From: Tethya wilhelma
Taxonomy: Eukaryota > Porifera > Demospongiae > Tethyida > Tethyidae
Reading direction: 5' to 3'
NCBI GenBank assembly: GCA_964030475.1
Contig: CAXIPT010000003.1
Coordinates: 7,702,453-7,766,452, forward strand
DNA length: 64,000 nt
Shown here piece by piece: positions 24,426 through 36,724 of this stretch (positions are counted from its first letter, which is position 1; every line of letters begins with the position of its first letter). Below the pieces are notes generated by a model. That model saw only the letters and a program-made list of their open reading frames with translations. It was not told where the DNA came from and did not search any database. The position numbers and the translations under genes were made by a program.

Positions 24426-27400
24426 TTAGTTTGACTTTGAGTCTCTCTTGTTGAATAGTTTGTTGCTCAGAAATACAACTATTTTGAACACAGGCATCGG
24501 TGAAAACCTGTGCATTAATTAGAATTTATTCATGACTGTACCATGCTACATGTACAGTTACTAGACTTACAATGATCTTGGAGGCTGTGCATAATTTGCA
24601 CTGATAATGAATAGCGGAAAAGTCACTGCAAATATGCAGGCACTGAAGATGTGTAGAGAGTAGAGTTGATAATTAAGTGTAAAAATTAATCATTGCATGT
24701 CCAACATACCTTACAACTAGTGAATTTGGAAGTGAAGTTAAAATGGCCAGAGGTAGACCAAATCCAAGGAAGTAAGGCCAATTATGTTCAATATACGATA
24801 TCCTCTGATGCACCACCCAACCTGACAGGTACAAGATTGTATAGTACAATTTAGAGCTAACTTACAGACTAGATATAAACACATACCCAAGTAAATCCAC
24901 TTGTATTCAAATGAGTACAGAGAATAGAGTATAGCCATATGAAGTGCACTGAGGAGTCCACCAACACCAGGGACTAGACTCACAATAATGGACTGCAAGG
25001 ACAAGAATGAAGTGACCATCTTGACACAATAGCAGTATACTAGTTGCTCAGTTTGTACCTGAATGAGAAACAGCATCTCTAGGACTACACTGAACAAGAG
25101 GTCTGCTATAAATCTGCTAATAGTCTGACTTAGAGACCTCTTGTCGGCAGGAGACCTAGTGCAGAACAATTCATAGAGCAATGTAACATATAGCTACACA
25201 TGTTAGAGCTCAAGGCGACAATGAATCAACTGACTTGCTTTTCTTTGTCTTACTTGGTTGTTTTTTCAACTCCTCAAAAGCAACTGATGCAATATCCTTA
25301 AAATACATTCATAAAAGGATAATAGTTTGGCCAATTCTTTTGCAACACCTATTACATACCTGAAACCAAATGCTGTTGATAGGTTTGCTGATCCAAAATA
25401 CGGGAAGGACCCAAAAACCAGTGAAAATGTAGGACACTATGATTCCTAACCATGGTAGTATGCCTGACTCAGAAGGATTACTGATGATACCTACACATCA
25501 TTGTACAAGACACCATCAACTGATCAATGTTGAGAATTACAATGTTATCAGATAAGAACCTTTACAATAAGATCAGCTTCTACTATACACAGTACGATAC
25601 CTTTGGTCTAACTTACATCATCGCTATATAGTTTATGTTATAGTTATTGACCAAGCATGATACTTTCTTGCCCATTGGCAAGTGGTTGCTAAAATTCACA
25701 GTGGTTTATAAAATTAATGTCATATACAGTGTAGTCCCTACATTTGTGTAGATTGTAACCACAGGGATCTGTATATGCCCCCTACCACAATGTACACAAG
25801 TGCAGGGACTGCATGACATTTGTACCACGGAAGCCTTATACTGTATAGGAAATTTTTGCAATTTCGTGGTTTAGCAGCTTTCCGCGAAAAGTTTTCCCCA
25901 CAAAAATTAATAAGGTACGAGGCGTCACGAAATGTTGAGATCCACGAAAAATTTCCCTGCGAATTTCTCTTCAAGACAACACAAACATTTCCCCCCACGA
26001 AAAATTACCGCTATACGGTAGCTCAAAGGCACCACACAGAATAAATCCTGTATTGCATGCTGACCTCCCTGAACCCATCACCAGTGCAATAAGTAGTCAC
26101 TTATTGCATGGGGAACCAGATTTCCCATGCAACAAGTAGCTGTGAAAATTTCTGTGGTACAAACTGGTTATAGAACACCCACTCGTAGTATTAGCTTTCA
26201 TAGCACTCACGCTTAAAGTTTTCCCCACAAAAATTAATAAGGTACGAGGCGTCACGAAATGTTGAGATCCACGAAAAATTTCCCTGCGAATTTCTCTTCA
26301 AGACAACACAAACATTTCCCCCCACGAAAAATTACCGCTATACGGTAGCTCAAAGGCACCACACAGAATAAATCCTGTATTGCATGCTGACCTCCCTGAA
26401 CCCATCACCAGTGCAATAAGTAGTCACTTATTGCATGGGGAACCAGATTTCCCATGCAACAAGTAGCTGTGAAAATTTCTGTGGTACAAACTGGTTATAG
26501 AACACCCACTCGTAGTATTAGCTTTCATAGCACTCACGCTATAAATCGCTAATACTACTTATTGTTGTACTATAACCTAACTTATAAACCACTGTAAAAC
26601 TTGGCAACCACTTGACAATGGGCAAGAAGGTAAGAGGTTGGTCACAAAGATCACATGCACTAAGTAGTATCTGTAGATGTCCACACAACCCCGGTCAACC
26701 TGCTGATTCAGCAATATGGAGTTGCTGGTACAGTCGTTCTGAAGCACCCTAGCATTTTAAATATAGCAAGACAGAAAATGGCACTGAAGGTACAGAATTA
26801 ACCTTGACCTCGGTTACCTTTATTTGCCATTTTTCCACCTCACAAGTACAACACGTGGACAAGTGTGGTATTATTAGGTGCCCAACCTCCTCTAGGAAGT
26901 GTATTGTAATTATACTCTTGCCTCTGGGTATAAACTTACTGTAGAGAAATCCAGCAGTCCACTGTATCATGGGTAGTAACACATAGTCAAATATAAAAAT
27001 GCTTAACTGTATGAAAATAAAGGGACAAAATTTGTAAAAGTTTGGACAATGCGTGTTTACATATTTTGGGGGAGGGCTGCATGTCATCACTCTAGTCTGC
27101 TCATAAGCTCATCCAATAAACTTCTACACTTTCTAAACTTTGTAGTAGTCTACCAAACGGGGACGTGGCATGACAAGGAGGGTCTATAGGTTGAAAAACT
27201 AACTTTGTATGTATGATACTGCAAAGGTCTGTACAAACAACTCCCCTTATAACCACTGACTGATTTTACCTTCATGTTAGACAACACACCTGCTAGTTTT
27301 GTGTAGTGGTCAACTGCATGTGTCAAAGTAGTCAGTGCTTGGAAGTGCATGGACTTAGCAAGTGTAGGCAAAAATTACTTATTAAGCTATACGGTATACT

Positions 27401-27669
27401 ATGAGCATGGATCTATGATCTAAACATTCAATTTGTAACTTGAGATGATTACTCACCCACAAAATAACACCATTTAACAAAAAGCACTGCAGCACTTGTT
27501 TTCTGATCTTCTCATTTCTGTAGGAAACAACAACAGGTGTGCTTTTATTAGAACAGATATCACTGTGTGTTACTTACTGCTTTATGAGCTGTAAGACAGG
27601 CCATAAACCAAATATCGAGTCCTTCACACCAAGTAGAACACAGCGTGCAACATCTTTCAAGTCCTGCAT
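24426..27669 (-). CDS. EI24: EI24 autophagy-associated ER membrane protein
   Basis: EI24 (PIG8) is a multi-pass endoplasmic reticulum protein required for autophagy. On the - strand the start is ATG at 27669 (MQDLKDVARCVLLGVKDSIF). In-phase exons follow: NEKIRKQVLQCFLLNGVILW; LSIFIFDYVLLPMIQWTAGF (near 26940-27010); SNPSESGILPWLGIIVSYIF and ISKPINSIWFQ (near 25370-25500); DIASVAFEELKK; SPADKRSLSQTISRFIADLL; GLLSALHMAILYSLYSFEYK; ISYIEHNWPYFLGFGLPLAI; VTFPLFIISANYAQPP; and FSPMPVFKIVVFLSNKLFNK, ending at TAA 24426-24428. Each block aligns in order with vertebrate EI24, including the hydrophobic segments. The gene converges with the death-domain exons, with about 170 bp between stop codons. An intron of about 1.4 kb holds a MITE and a 327-bp tandem duplication. 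Confidence 0.93.
25839..26020. mobile_element. MITE, TACCGTATAGCGGGAAA family, copy 3
   Basis: The left end TACTGTATAGGAAATTT is degenerate and the right end AAAATTACCGCTATACGGTA is better kept. It lies in an EI24 intron, and its right part is included in the tandem duplication that follows. Confidence 0.65.
25889..26540. repeat. 327-bp tandem duplication in EI24 intron
   Basis: Two near-identical copies in direct orientation begin at 25889 and 26216; for example, GTTTTCCCCACAAAAATTAA occurs at 25891 and 26218. Identity appears essentially complete, so the event is recent or an assembly duplication. Non-coding. Confidence 0.95.
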
Positions 27670-27735
27670 TTCTATAGACTGACAGCGATATGATGACTGT
27701 CTGTCTAGACTCTACGCCCAGATCTGCGCCAAGCA

Positions 27736-27747
27736 TGCGCATGCGCA
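27736..27747. promoter_or_regulatory. NRF1-type palindromic site upstream of EI24
   Basis: TGCGCATGCGCA lies 67 bp upstream of the EI24 start codon. It matches the palindromic consensus bound by the NRF1/EWG family at animal housekeeping promoters. That it works here is inference. Confidence 0.5.
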
Positions 27748-27988
27748 CCACTATCGTGCCCGTGGAAATAGCGATCTAGCAGTGCAAGGGAATTTATAGG
27801 GAAACGAAACATGCAGTTTGAAAAAACAAAACAAACAACATGCATATGAGCGAGCTAGCACAATAATCATACAATCATACTAGCAGTACATGAAACAAGC
27901 TATTATTGACATTATAGATTTAAAAAACAACAAAAACTTAATAATAAAAACAAGCTAGACAAAATATTAATAACAGTTTACAGTACTT

Positions 27989-30786
27989 CTACTTGCCCCA
28001 TCTCTTGCCCTGAAAAGGAGAGATACTAATCATGATTGCACCTTTTATTATATTATATACATCTAACCTTTGATGACTTTCGAAGTACATCAAGTTCCTC
28101 TGTTTGCTTCATGAGCCTGTCATTGAGCTCACAAAGATGGTCCGACATTGTACTCAGTTGTTTCTCATAGTTGGAAGAAGTGGTTGCTAGTTCATCCTGA
28201 AAAATCATATTATTATAATAATATTATTACTGAAATCAACAATTGTACAAGAAAATGTGCGTGCCAATATCAGATGTCTGGTCAGCAAGACAAGGTGTAT
28301 ATTTTGTGTGTATGTGTTTATATACACCAAAATATAATGGTAGATTTAAATTTGACATTTGAACTGTGACTATCAAACCATCAAATTGTAATCCTCATTT
28401 TTGTGTTTACAAAGGCATCATCCTGCCAGGATTCACAAAAGTAACATCACAGCCAACTGTTACCTTTATCTAAGATAATTGCCTATTTTGAAATTTTATC
28501 AAACCATCAAATTGTAATCCTCATTTTTGTGTTTACAAAGGCATCATCCTGCCAGGATTCACAAAAGTAACATCACAGCCAACTGTTACCTTTATCTAAG
28601 ATAATTGCCTATTTTGAAATTTTGAAATTAAATTTTGATTAAACAGTAGAAACTGTCCACTATTAGAATAACCCTCCCAATCTCTGACAGATCTGGTCAG
28701 TAAGGGTGGATGTAATACTTAGAACAATTTTCTAAAGTCTGCGTCAGTTGCATTGCATTGATGTGCTTGCCGCATTGACAATCAAAAGTATTATTACGCA
28801 ATGCAATGCGGGGTATTTAAGACAAAAACGTACCTGCAATTGTTGAGCATTGTCTTCTGCTGTTTGAAGATCCTGGGCTAACTTAGTCTTTAGAGCCATA
28901 TTGTGGTTGAGCTGCTTATGCAGTGCACGGCACTATATACCAAAATCACATCACATAACACATGAGAGGTCAATTCAAACACTCTAGCACACACAGAGTA
29001 AACACTTTACCTCAGCATAATAGTGAGCAGCCTTTCCATCACCAGCTTGGACCTGGAATGAAGGGGTTATGTACATAAGACTTCAAACCATACTATACAG
29101 CCTAGCTACTCAGGCTCCTTTCTTCTCACAAAAATAGAGCCATACAATAATATTATTATTACTTGGTTGTTCAGCTCTGCAATACGGCCAACAAAGTGGT
29201 TTCGAATCATTTCAGTATCATCAACTGCATCCTATTAATTGGGGCAAAGGATACCATAACAACAATTGATGTAATTAGGTAACAACAAAACGTACTTCAT
29301 TGCCATCAACAGCGGAGTAGGTAGACACAGATCCAACCTACAGAAGGGAAAATAAATAATGCATCTTTGCTTCTATTCAGATTGACTCACAGATTCAGAG
29401 AGAGCAGGGGGAGGAGGGGAGCCTGATGATGGAGACACCTGCCAACAGTGAGTGGTAAAGAGGGTTCAGTAGCAATTATAAAGATGGCTTACTGAAGGCT
29501 CAATCTTAGGTTGGGAGCTCAAAGATGGTGGAGAGAAATCAACAAGACCACGTTGCTGTGCTAGAGCAGTTTCCAAAGCCCCCACTTTCTGTTGAAGGAA
29601 TAATTTGACCATTAAACAACAGCAATAGTCATGAGTATTAAGCACACCTTTTGCTCCTTTTCATGCTTAACTCTAAGCAGTTGCAAGTCTAACACCAGTT
29701 GCTCCTTCTCCTGAAAAGCCAACACAGCCCATAATATTGGCTCCAATTAATACACACTGAATTCCACAACTCCTTACCTGTTCTAGCTTAGCCAACTTCT
29801 CATGGTTAGCTGTCACCTGGTCAAACAATCATTATCAACATCATGAGAAACCATATCTGCTGTAGCTAGTACATGTAGCATTCTATAGAAATTACAACAG
29901 CGTCAGTCCTACCTGTTTCATGAGAGTTTCCTTACTCTCAGAAGAACTAGAGAGAGACTGTGCATTGTATACAGCCAGTGTGTATGGCACAGATGGTGGG
30001 CACTCCTAGATAGAAATGAGAGCTCAATTCAACTGACTGATATCAGATATTGATTAGCCATCTCAGAATAAGACACCTTATTGAGTCGTTGCATGTAGCC
30101 AGTAGCTCTCATTCTCAAGGTTTGCACAACTGATGAGCTGGATGACTGTTGCTATCATCAACGTAACAGGTAGCACATGTAATACACCATGAAGGTATTG
30201 CTGCAATGGTATACTAATCTTCTTACTTTTGCCTCAGAGTTGGGGGAGTTCTGTTCTACAGCTGCTGTAAACACACCATTGCTGTTCTCCAAATACACAC
30301 ATAACTGAAAGAAAACAAACAAATGACGTATATCCCTAGTGTGCTAACATCATCATCTTATACTCTACCTGTTTCACTGTGGAGTGAATGCCACCAAGAG
30401 CTGAAACCACACACTCATTGGTTGTGAAAAGTTTCTAAAATAATAATTATACATAATGATGATAATTATTACGCAATTGCCACTCTGAACTAACCTGTGT
30501 GCCTGTGGGCAGCTGACTCTCCTGAGCAATCTTGGAGAAGAACTGAGCTGACAAACCTGGGGCCAAACAAAGTATGGCATTTGCACATGCTGATAAAATA
30601 AAATGGATTGAGCTCACAATTTGGTGAGCTTCAATACAAGCATTTAGCTCGCAGGTGGGTCTGTATTACTCTACACTAGCTACTACTATCTAGTGAAGGA
30701 GCCAGCTAACCTCGTTCCCAGGCTCTCTTCCAGTGAATATTTATGCATGCGCATGGTATGCAAAATCACGTAAATGACGTTACCCG

Positions 30787-30832
<46 letters not shown>

Positions 30833-31472
30833 TGTTGCTATCATCAACGTAACAGGTAGCACATGTAATACACCATGAAGGTATTGCTGCAATGGTATAC
30901 TAATCTTCTTACTTTTGCCTCAGAGTTGGGGGAGTTCTGTTCTACAGCTGCTGTAAACACACCATTGCTGTTCTCCAAATACACACATAACTGAAAGAAA
31001 ACAAACAAATGACGTATATCCCTAGTGTGCTAACATCATCATCTTATACTCTACCTGTTTCACTGTGGAGTGAATGCCACCAAGAGCTGAAACCACACAC
31101 TCATTGGTTGTGAAAAGTTTCTAAAATAATAATTATACATAATGATGATAATTATTACGCAATTGCCACTCTGAACTAACCTGTGTGCCTGTGGGCAGCT
31201 GACTCTCCTGAGCAATCTTGGAGAAGAACTGAGCTGACAAACCTGGGGCCAAACAAAGTATGGCATTTGCACATGCTGATAAAATAAAATGGATTGAGCT
31301 CACAATTTGGTGAGCTTCAATACAAGCATTTAGCTCGCAGGTGGGTCTGTATTACTCTACACTAGCTACTACTATCTAGTGAAGGAGCCAGCTAACCTCG
31401 TTCCCAGGCTCTCTTCCAGTGAATATTTATGCATGCGCATGGTATGCAAAATCACGTAAATGACGTTACCCG

Positions 31473-31530
<58 letters not shown>

Positions 31531-33526
31531 CTTTACTACAGCATACTAATTTTTCTGTGTGCTACGTCATTCACGTGATTTCATGTACCAGGCTCTCTCC
31601 CTTCCTATTTTTCAGGGTGAATAATATTCAGGGAGAGAACCTGGGAATGAGGCTAGGAGCCAGCCCATCCTTGAAACAAGCTATGAACTACAGTGTCATA
31701 CCACTTAAGACTTGCTGTAAGTATTTCAAGCCATCTTGGAGTTTCTGGAGACACACGGCACTGTTTGGTGGTGGAACACCACTAGTAGAACCTACATGTA
31801 CAGCACATTGACACAATTGCACAATGGTGTATGTGTTGCACTTTGTACCTGTAGTTAAAATGTTTATGTAATCATCAATGGATTCAAAAGCACCGGTAAG
31901 AAGAGGAAAGCTGTTGACAAGCTGTAGGTTGACTGTTGACAGCTGGATGCCACAAACAGAAAGTGCAGTCTCTTCTTGTAAGCTGAAAGATGGACATATA
32001 GAGAAAGCAAATTCAAACATCAGATGTATTGTCACCAATAATAATTTAATATACCTTAGTTGAAGATAAGGAGTAAGAGTTTGAAGGTAAACTACAAACT
32101 TGTGATGAGCATTAGCAAACTCAACAAGATCACTGAAAGAATTCTGGAAGAATATACAAGATGTGTAGATAAAAAATTATAGGCTGGCTACAGATGGTGA
32201 ACATACGTCAGAGAAAGGTTTGGCTTCAAGCTTGTCACAGAATACGGAGAGAGTTCCAGCAAGGGGACGAGTGAAACCAGAGGAACTGAGAAGCAGTTCA
32301 CATAGCTATGAAGGAATAGAGTGTACAATAGTTATAGTATCAAACATAGCTTCATTCTCAGCAATACAGTCAACACTTATCAAAATATTTATCCTTAATA
32401 GCCTTGTAAACCAAGCCAAAATACAAGCACATGGCCAGAGGCAGGTTTATGAGGCTATTGTTATTATTGTGTGCATTAAGATATTTTATCAGCTGTGGTT
32501 TCGGGACTGGAACTAACCTTTTGGTTAACAGTAGACATGTGTAGACCTGTGGAGATATCAACTGGATACAACTTGCATCGCTGAAAGTGTTTACAGAAGA
32601 AAATTTGTAATACATCTGGTCTGTCCTATTCTGGATGGGGTACAACAAACCTGTTCCAGGTAGGAGTGAAATGTGGAGAGCTGAGTGGTGAAAGTTGTGA
32701 CAAGCTCCATGCCACTTTTCAGAGCAGTCAGAAGGTTGGCCTGTGAGGATGAAAGATGAGAACTGAACACAAAACTTACTACCAAACCTCAGTAGAAGTA
32801 TCCACTAGGGGATTATACTAAAAATACGAATAACCCAATTTTATTAAACAAAACTTCTCGACAAAGAAAAAGTGAAACATTTTGATTTATCCAAAGTGTC
32901 TTTTGTTTGGGAGTTTCATTGTACACAGAAACATAAATAGTATTGACACAGAGTCTCTGCTTACCTGAAGTTTAGTATCAATAACTGGCACATTGAGACC
33001 TGTGAATGTGTCATCTGCATTAGATGAAGTGTACATTGAAGAACAGTAATTAGATATTTAGAAAAGAGAGCAGACATATAATGAATTAATATTAATTTTG
33101 TGCTCACCATTATCCAAGAGATTGGTTGTTTGAAGTCGTGGTTCTCGAGTTGGAGTTTCTGTCAAAGGACCAAATTACAAATCATATTAGCTAACTATGA
33201 TATTCCTAATTCATACCTGATGGTGACAGTTTCTGCCTTTCCTCTGCCACTGTATTCTGCAACCTAAGCACACAGCACAACACTCATGGTAACCTCCTGC
33301 TACAGCTGTAGAGGCACTTCATTTGCTGCTCACCTTTCAACAATGTTCCTGAGCTCCTCTAATTCACTGTTTTGCTTGGTAACTTTCACCTACATTACAT
33401 GAAAATACCTAAAGCTAAACTCATCAGGGGGGTCTACACAGTTGCCTAAAGTAATGTCTCCTGGAACCCTCCTAACTTACATGAGCACATACATCCATGT
33501 ACCTTAACATAAGTATATTCATACGT

Positions 33527-33619
<93 letters not shown>

Positions 33620-34175
33620 NNNNNNNNNNNNNNNNNNNNNNNNNNNNNNNNNNNNNNNNNNNNNNNNNNNNNNNNNNNNNNNNNNNNNNNNNNNNNNNNN
33701 NNNNNNNNNNNNNNNNNNNNNNNNNNNNNNNNNNNNNNNNNNNNNNNNNNNNNNNNNNNNNNNNNNNNNNNNNNNNNNNNNNNNNNNNNNNNNNNNNNNN
33801 NNNNNNNNNNNNNNNNNNNNNNNNNNNNNNNNNNNNNNNNNNNNNNNNNNNNNNNNNNNNNNNNNNNNNNNNNNNNNNNNNNNNNNNNNNNNNNNNNNNN
33901 NNNNNNNNNNNNNNNNNNNNNNNNNNNNNNNNNNNNNNNNNNNNNNNNNNNNNNNNNNNNNNNNNNNNNNNNNNNNNNNNNNNNNNNNNNNNNNNNNNNN
34001 NNNNNNNNNNNNNNNNNNNNNNNNNNNNNNNNNNNNNNNNNNNNNNNNNNNNNNNNNNNNNNNNNNNNNNNNNNNNNNNNNNNNNNNNNNNNNNNNNNNN
34101 NNNNNNNNNNNNNNNNNNNNNNNNNNNNNNNNNNNNNNNNNNNNNNNNNNNNNNNNNNNNNNNNNNNNNNNNNNN

Positions 34176-34266
<91 letters not shown>

Positions 34267-35313
34267 ACCACACCTCAATCATTGCCTTATCGGTGTGCAA
34301 CGCTTCTACAGTGGCATCATGTTCCTTGTTCAGTTCATCTACCACAGCATTGTGAGTGGCCACTTCAGTCTCAAGACTACTGATCTTGGACTGAAGGTCT
34401 TTAATGGTGCGTTCTGACCTTTGAGTCAACTCCAAAATCTAAAGAAAAGCAATGACAAGTCACAGTAGCACTGGTCTAGCCAGGGTACTAGCAATCCATC
34501 ATGAAGACTAGTGGCTTCACCTTCATGTGCAGCCTCTCATTCTCAGCAATCTTAGCAGCTAGCTCCTGAGTGTGAACATCAGAGAGACCTTGACTGTCTC
34601 CTCCTCCCTGGAACACAACAACATAAACTAATAATCCTCTTGCAAAGCATGGCTTATAGCGTATGTATTATCTATGCTTATAGTAACATATCCAATAGTA
34701 ATGTTAATTTTCTGCTAATGAGTGTTGATCACTCATGGCAGCATAGACTAACAGTACATGACAAAAGGAGATATGGAGGCAAAATGGAAAAGTGTGCAAA
34801 AAGAGGTATAACCTTTTTTCGTTTGTTCTTTGAAGGGCTCTTGAGCTCTTCCTGGAGCATGGCCACTCTCTTACTCAGCTGCTGGTTACGAAACTCCAAG
34901 GATTCATTTTCCTGGACAAATTTTCTCAAATCCAGGGTCTTCCCACGAAGGGATTCCTGGAGGTAGATAATGTATCTATTAACTATAACCTCATACCATA
35001 CAAGCAAAAAGATGATGAGGTTAGTCTTCATATTGTAAAGGCTACTTAGAATGAAGATACATGTGCACCTACCTCAAGAGATGCCTTTTGAGTCTGTTCA
35101 TCCCTCACAGCCTTCTTCAGAATGTCAACATGAGATCTCAGCTGCAATTTGTGTGGTGGGTAATAATTAGAAGAAACTCAAGTTTATATACAAACCTTCG
35201 GCATAGATGCTAATACATACTGAGAGTAAAACACAATGTCTAAAATAATGCAATTCTACCTTGGCATATTCTTGTGCTAGCTTCTGGTACTTCGTCTGCA
35301 GCTCCGAGCCCAT
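27989..35313 (-). CDS. PPP1R21: Protein phosphatase 1 regulatory subunit 21 (KLRAQ motif protein)
   Basis: PPP1R21 is a coiled-coil protein of the endosomal FERRY complex, which links mRNA to early endosomes. The start ATG at 35313 gives MGSELQTKYQKLAQEYAK, close to the human N-terminus. Further exons encode ESLRGKTLDLRKFVQENE, LEFRNQQLSKRVAMLQEEL, LQSKISSLETEVATHNAVVD (34274-34438), VTKQNSELEELRNIVER, the central region with QESQLPTGTQ|KLFTTNECVVSALG, and the C-terminal coiled coil with QLSTMSDHLCELNDRL. The last small exon ends KRWGK at TAG 27989-27991. The (CA)n/N gap at 33530-34263 lies wholly within one intron, so no coding sequence is lost there. Three exons are present twice in a 686-bp duplication, and only one set can be used in frame. 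The gene is divergent from the isomerase gene at 35413. Confidence 0.93.
28371..28622. repeat. 126-bp tandem duplication in a PPP1R21 intron
   Basis: Two direct copies starting TATCAAACCATCAAATTGTA at 28371 and 28497 are essentially identical. Non-coding. Confidence 0.95.
30146..31516. repeat. 686-bp tandem duplication covering three PPP1R21 exons
   Basis: Copy 1 (about 30146-30828) and copy 2 (about 30832-31516) are near-identical and each ends in a (GA)n tract. Each holds the exons GLSAQFFSKIAQESQLPTG, KLFTTNECVVSALGGIHSTV and LCVYLENSNGVFTAAVEQNS plus intron sequence. The first exon starts in phase 1 and the third ends in phase 0, so splicing both copies in series would shift the frame and stop soon after (in TPQ-TGA). 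Either one copy is skipped or the duplication is an assembly error. Confidence 0.95.
33530..34263. repeat. (CA)n microsatellite enclosing the scaffold gap (N run 33620-34175)
   Basis: About 90 bases of AC repeat on each side surround 556 Ns. The gap lies in a PPP1R21 intron between the exon ending at 34274 and the exon near 33331-33393. Open frames of repeating Thr-His or Cys-Val across it are meaningless. Confidence 0.99.
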
Positions 35314-35412
35314 TTTTCACTCCCGACTCTTCCCCCTTTAGGTCATGTGACAAACAATGGGGGCGGGGCTGATTTGAGCACTAGCCTCTCCCACCACATA
35401 CAGTAGTGAATC
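35314..35412. promoter_or_regulatory. Bidirectional promoter region PPP1R21 / isomerase-like gene A
   Basis: Only 99 bp separate the divergent start codons. The interval has a GC box (GGGGGCGGGG, 35359-35368) and GTCATGTGAC (35342-35351), an E-box of the M-box/CLEAR type recognised by MITF/TFE factors in animals. A shared promoter is inferred from spacing. Confidence 0.6.
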
Positions 35413-36192
35413 ATGGAGGTACAAAAGAAGGACTCTTGCGCTGTCATTGTCTTGAAGAATAAGCGCAATACCATTACCAAAGAGTTTCTAGAAAATTTTA
35501 ACAAATCATTGGATGAAGTAGAGAGGTAGGCTGGTCTCCATCCGCCATAGGTCACATAGCATCATAGTCGTGCATGAATGTGGCACATGTACATGAATGT
35601 CACATGCAAATTTTATTGGCAGCTATGAAGATGTTACGTGTCTTGTGACCATTGGACAAGACAAATACTATTGTTTAGGAGGAGATCCGAGTGTCCCACC
35701 GTACTCAGCTCCATTTGTAGATATTTTAGAAAGCTACCAGAAATTGGTGGCACGATTGTTAACATTTCCCATGGTCACTGTAGCAGCAATCAATGGTAAA
35801 GTCAAGTGTAATGAAACCTAGACGAGATTATACAATGTATAATTATACTATTTCTATACCAGGACACTGTCTAGGAGGAGGTATACTACTGGCATTGGCA
35901 CATGATCTCAGAATTATGCGCGAGGGCCGAGGATGGTTTAGTATTCCTATCGTACAGTTTAGAAGAACATTGTCACTTGCATTTCTTCAATTTGCAAAGT
36001 ATGTCTACATAAACTATTGTAAAATACCAGCCCTATAGTATTACTCTCACTGGCCAGATGGCCCCTTAAATCACCATCTTTCTGTTGAACCTTCAGTTCC
36101 GTGAATGCAGGGGGCCATCTGGCTGTAAGACTACCCTATAGTATAATTATTGACGTAGTAATGAATAAACGTTCATACAATAACATTGATTG

Positions 36193-36249
<57 letters not shown>

Positions 36250-36500
36250 AGTGTCCTCAGCCTGCATTACATACAGCATTAACTCTGGGTACACGATACA
36301 CTGCTAGTGAAGCAATGTCAGCTGGGCTGATTGATCAAGTATCATCAAATGAAGAGTTAACAGAGAATGCAATCACTGCTGCCAGGAAGCTCTCTGGAGG
36401 TGGACTAGACAGGTCAACATTGAGTGCTATCAAACATGACCTTTACAAAGATGTGTATAGCTTATTGAATGAACCTTGTGTATACCTATCACGCTTATAG
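35413..36500 (+). CDS. Peroxisomal enoyl-CoA hydratase/isomerase-family protein, gene A
   Basis: Exons 35413-35525, 35623-35795, 35863-35998 and 36245-36500 join in phase to about 225 residues. The crotonase fold is recognised from AAINGHCLGGGILLALAHDL (oxyanion-hole loop), RIMREGRGWFSIPIV and TLGTRYTASEAMSAGLID. The overall shape resembles short peroxisomal delta(3),delta(2)-enoyl-CoA isomerases that process unsaturated fatty acids during beta-oxidation. The protein ends in SRL, a canonical type-1 peroxisomal targeting signal. Length fits a single crotonase domain without an acyl-CoA-binding domain. A paralogue lies at 48283. Exact substrate is not readable from sequence. Confidence 0.88.
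36048..36124. repeat. Small fold-back element in gene A intron
   Basis: CTGGCCAGATGGCCCC and GGGGGCCATCTGGCTG form inverted arms around about 45 bp. Confidence 0.6.
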
Positions 36501-36724
36501 AAAACATACTGTGTACACTATTCCTTGTATGTATCTTACAATATGTTGCCTGACTCATATTTTTTACTACATTACATGGGATAGAATTAAACTGCAGTGT
36601 ATTAATGATTTTCATAACTATACTGATCTGACTATGCGCTAAGTAAACACATTTCTGAACAAGACTATAACTAAGTTACTTGAAGACCAAGTTGTGGTTC
36701 AAAGTTACATAACACACGTGCAAT

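Noticed and set aside
24738..25181. A 147-residue hydrophobic open frame as a separate membrane protein
   Set aside because: It is two EI24 exons read through an intron; true splice sites give the EI24 sequence.
30146..31516. Tandem exon duplication as a source of alternative protein repeats in PPP1R21
   Set aside because: Exon phases make serial inclusion frameshift.
33446..34435. Long open frames of Cys-Val, His-Thr or Cys repeats across the N run
   Set aside because: They are translations of (CA)n with undetermined bases; the region is intronic in PPP1R21.
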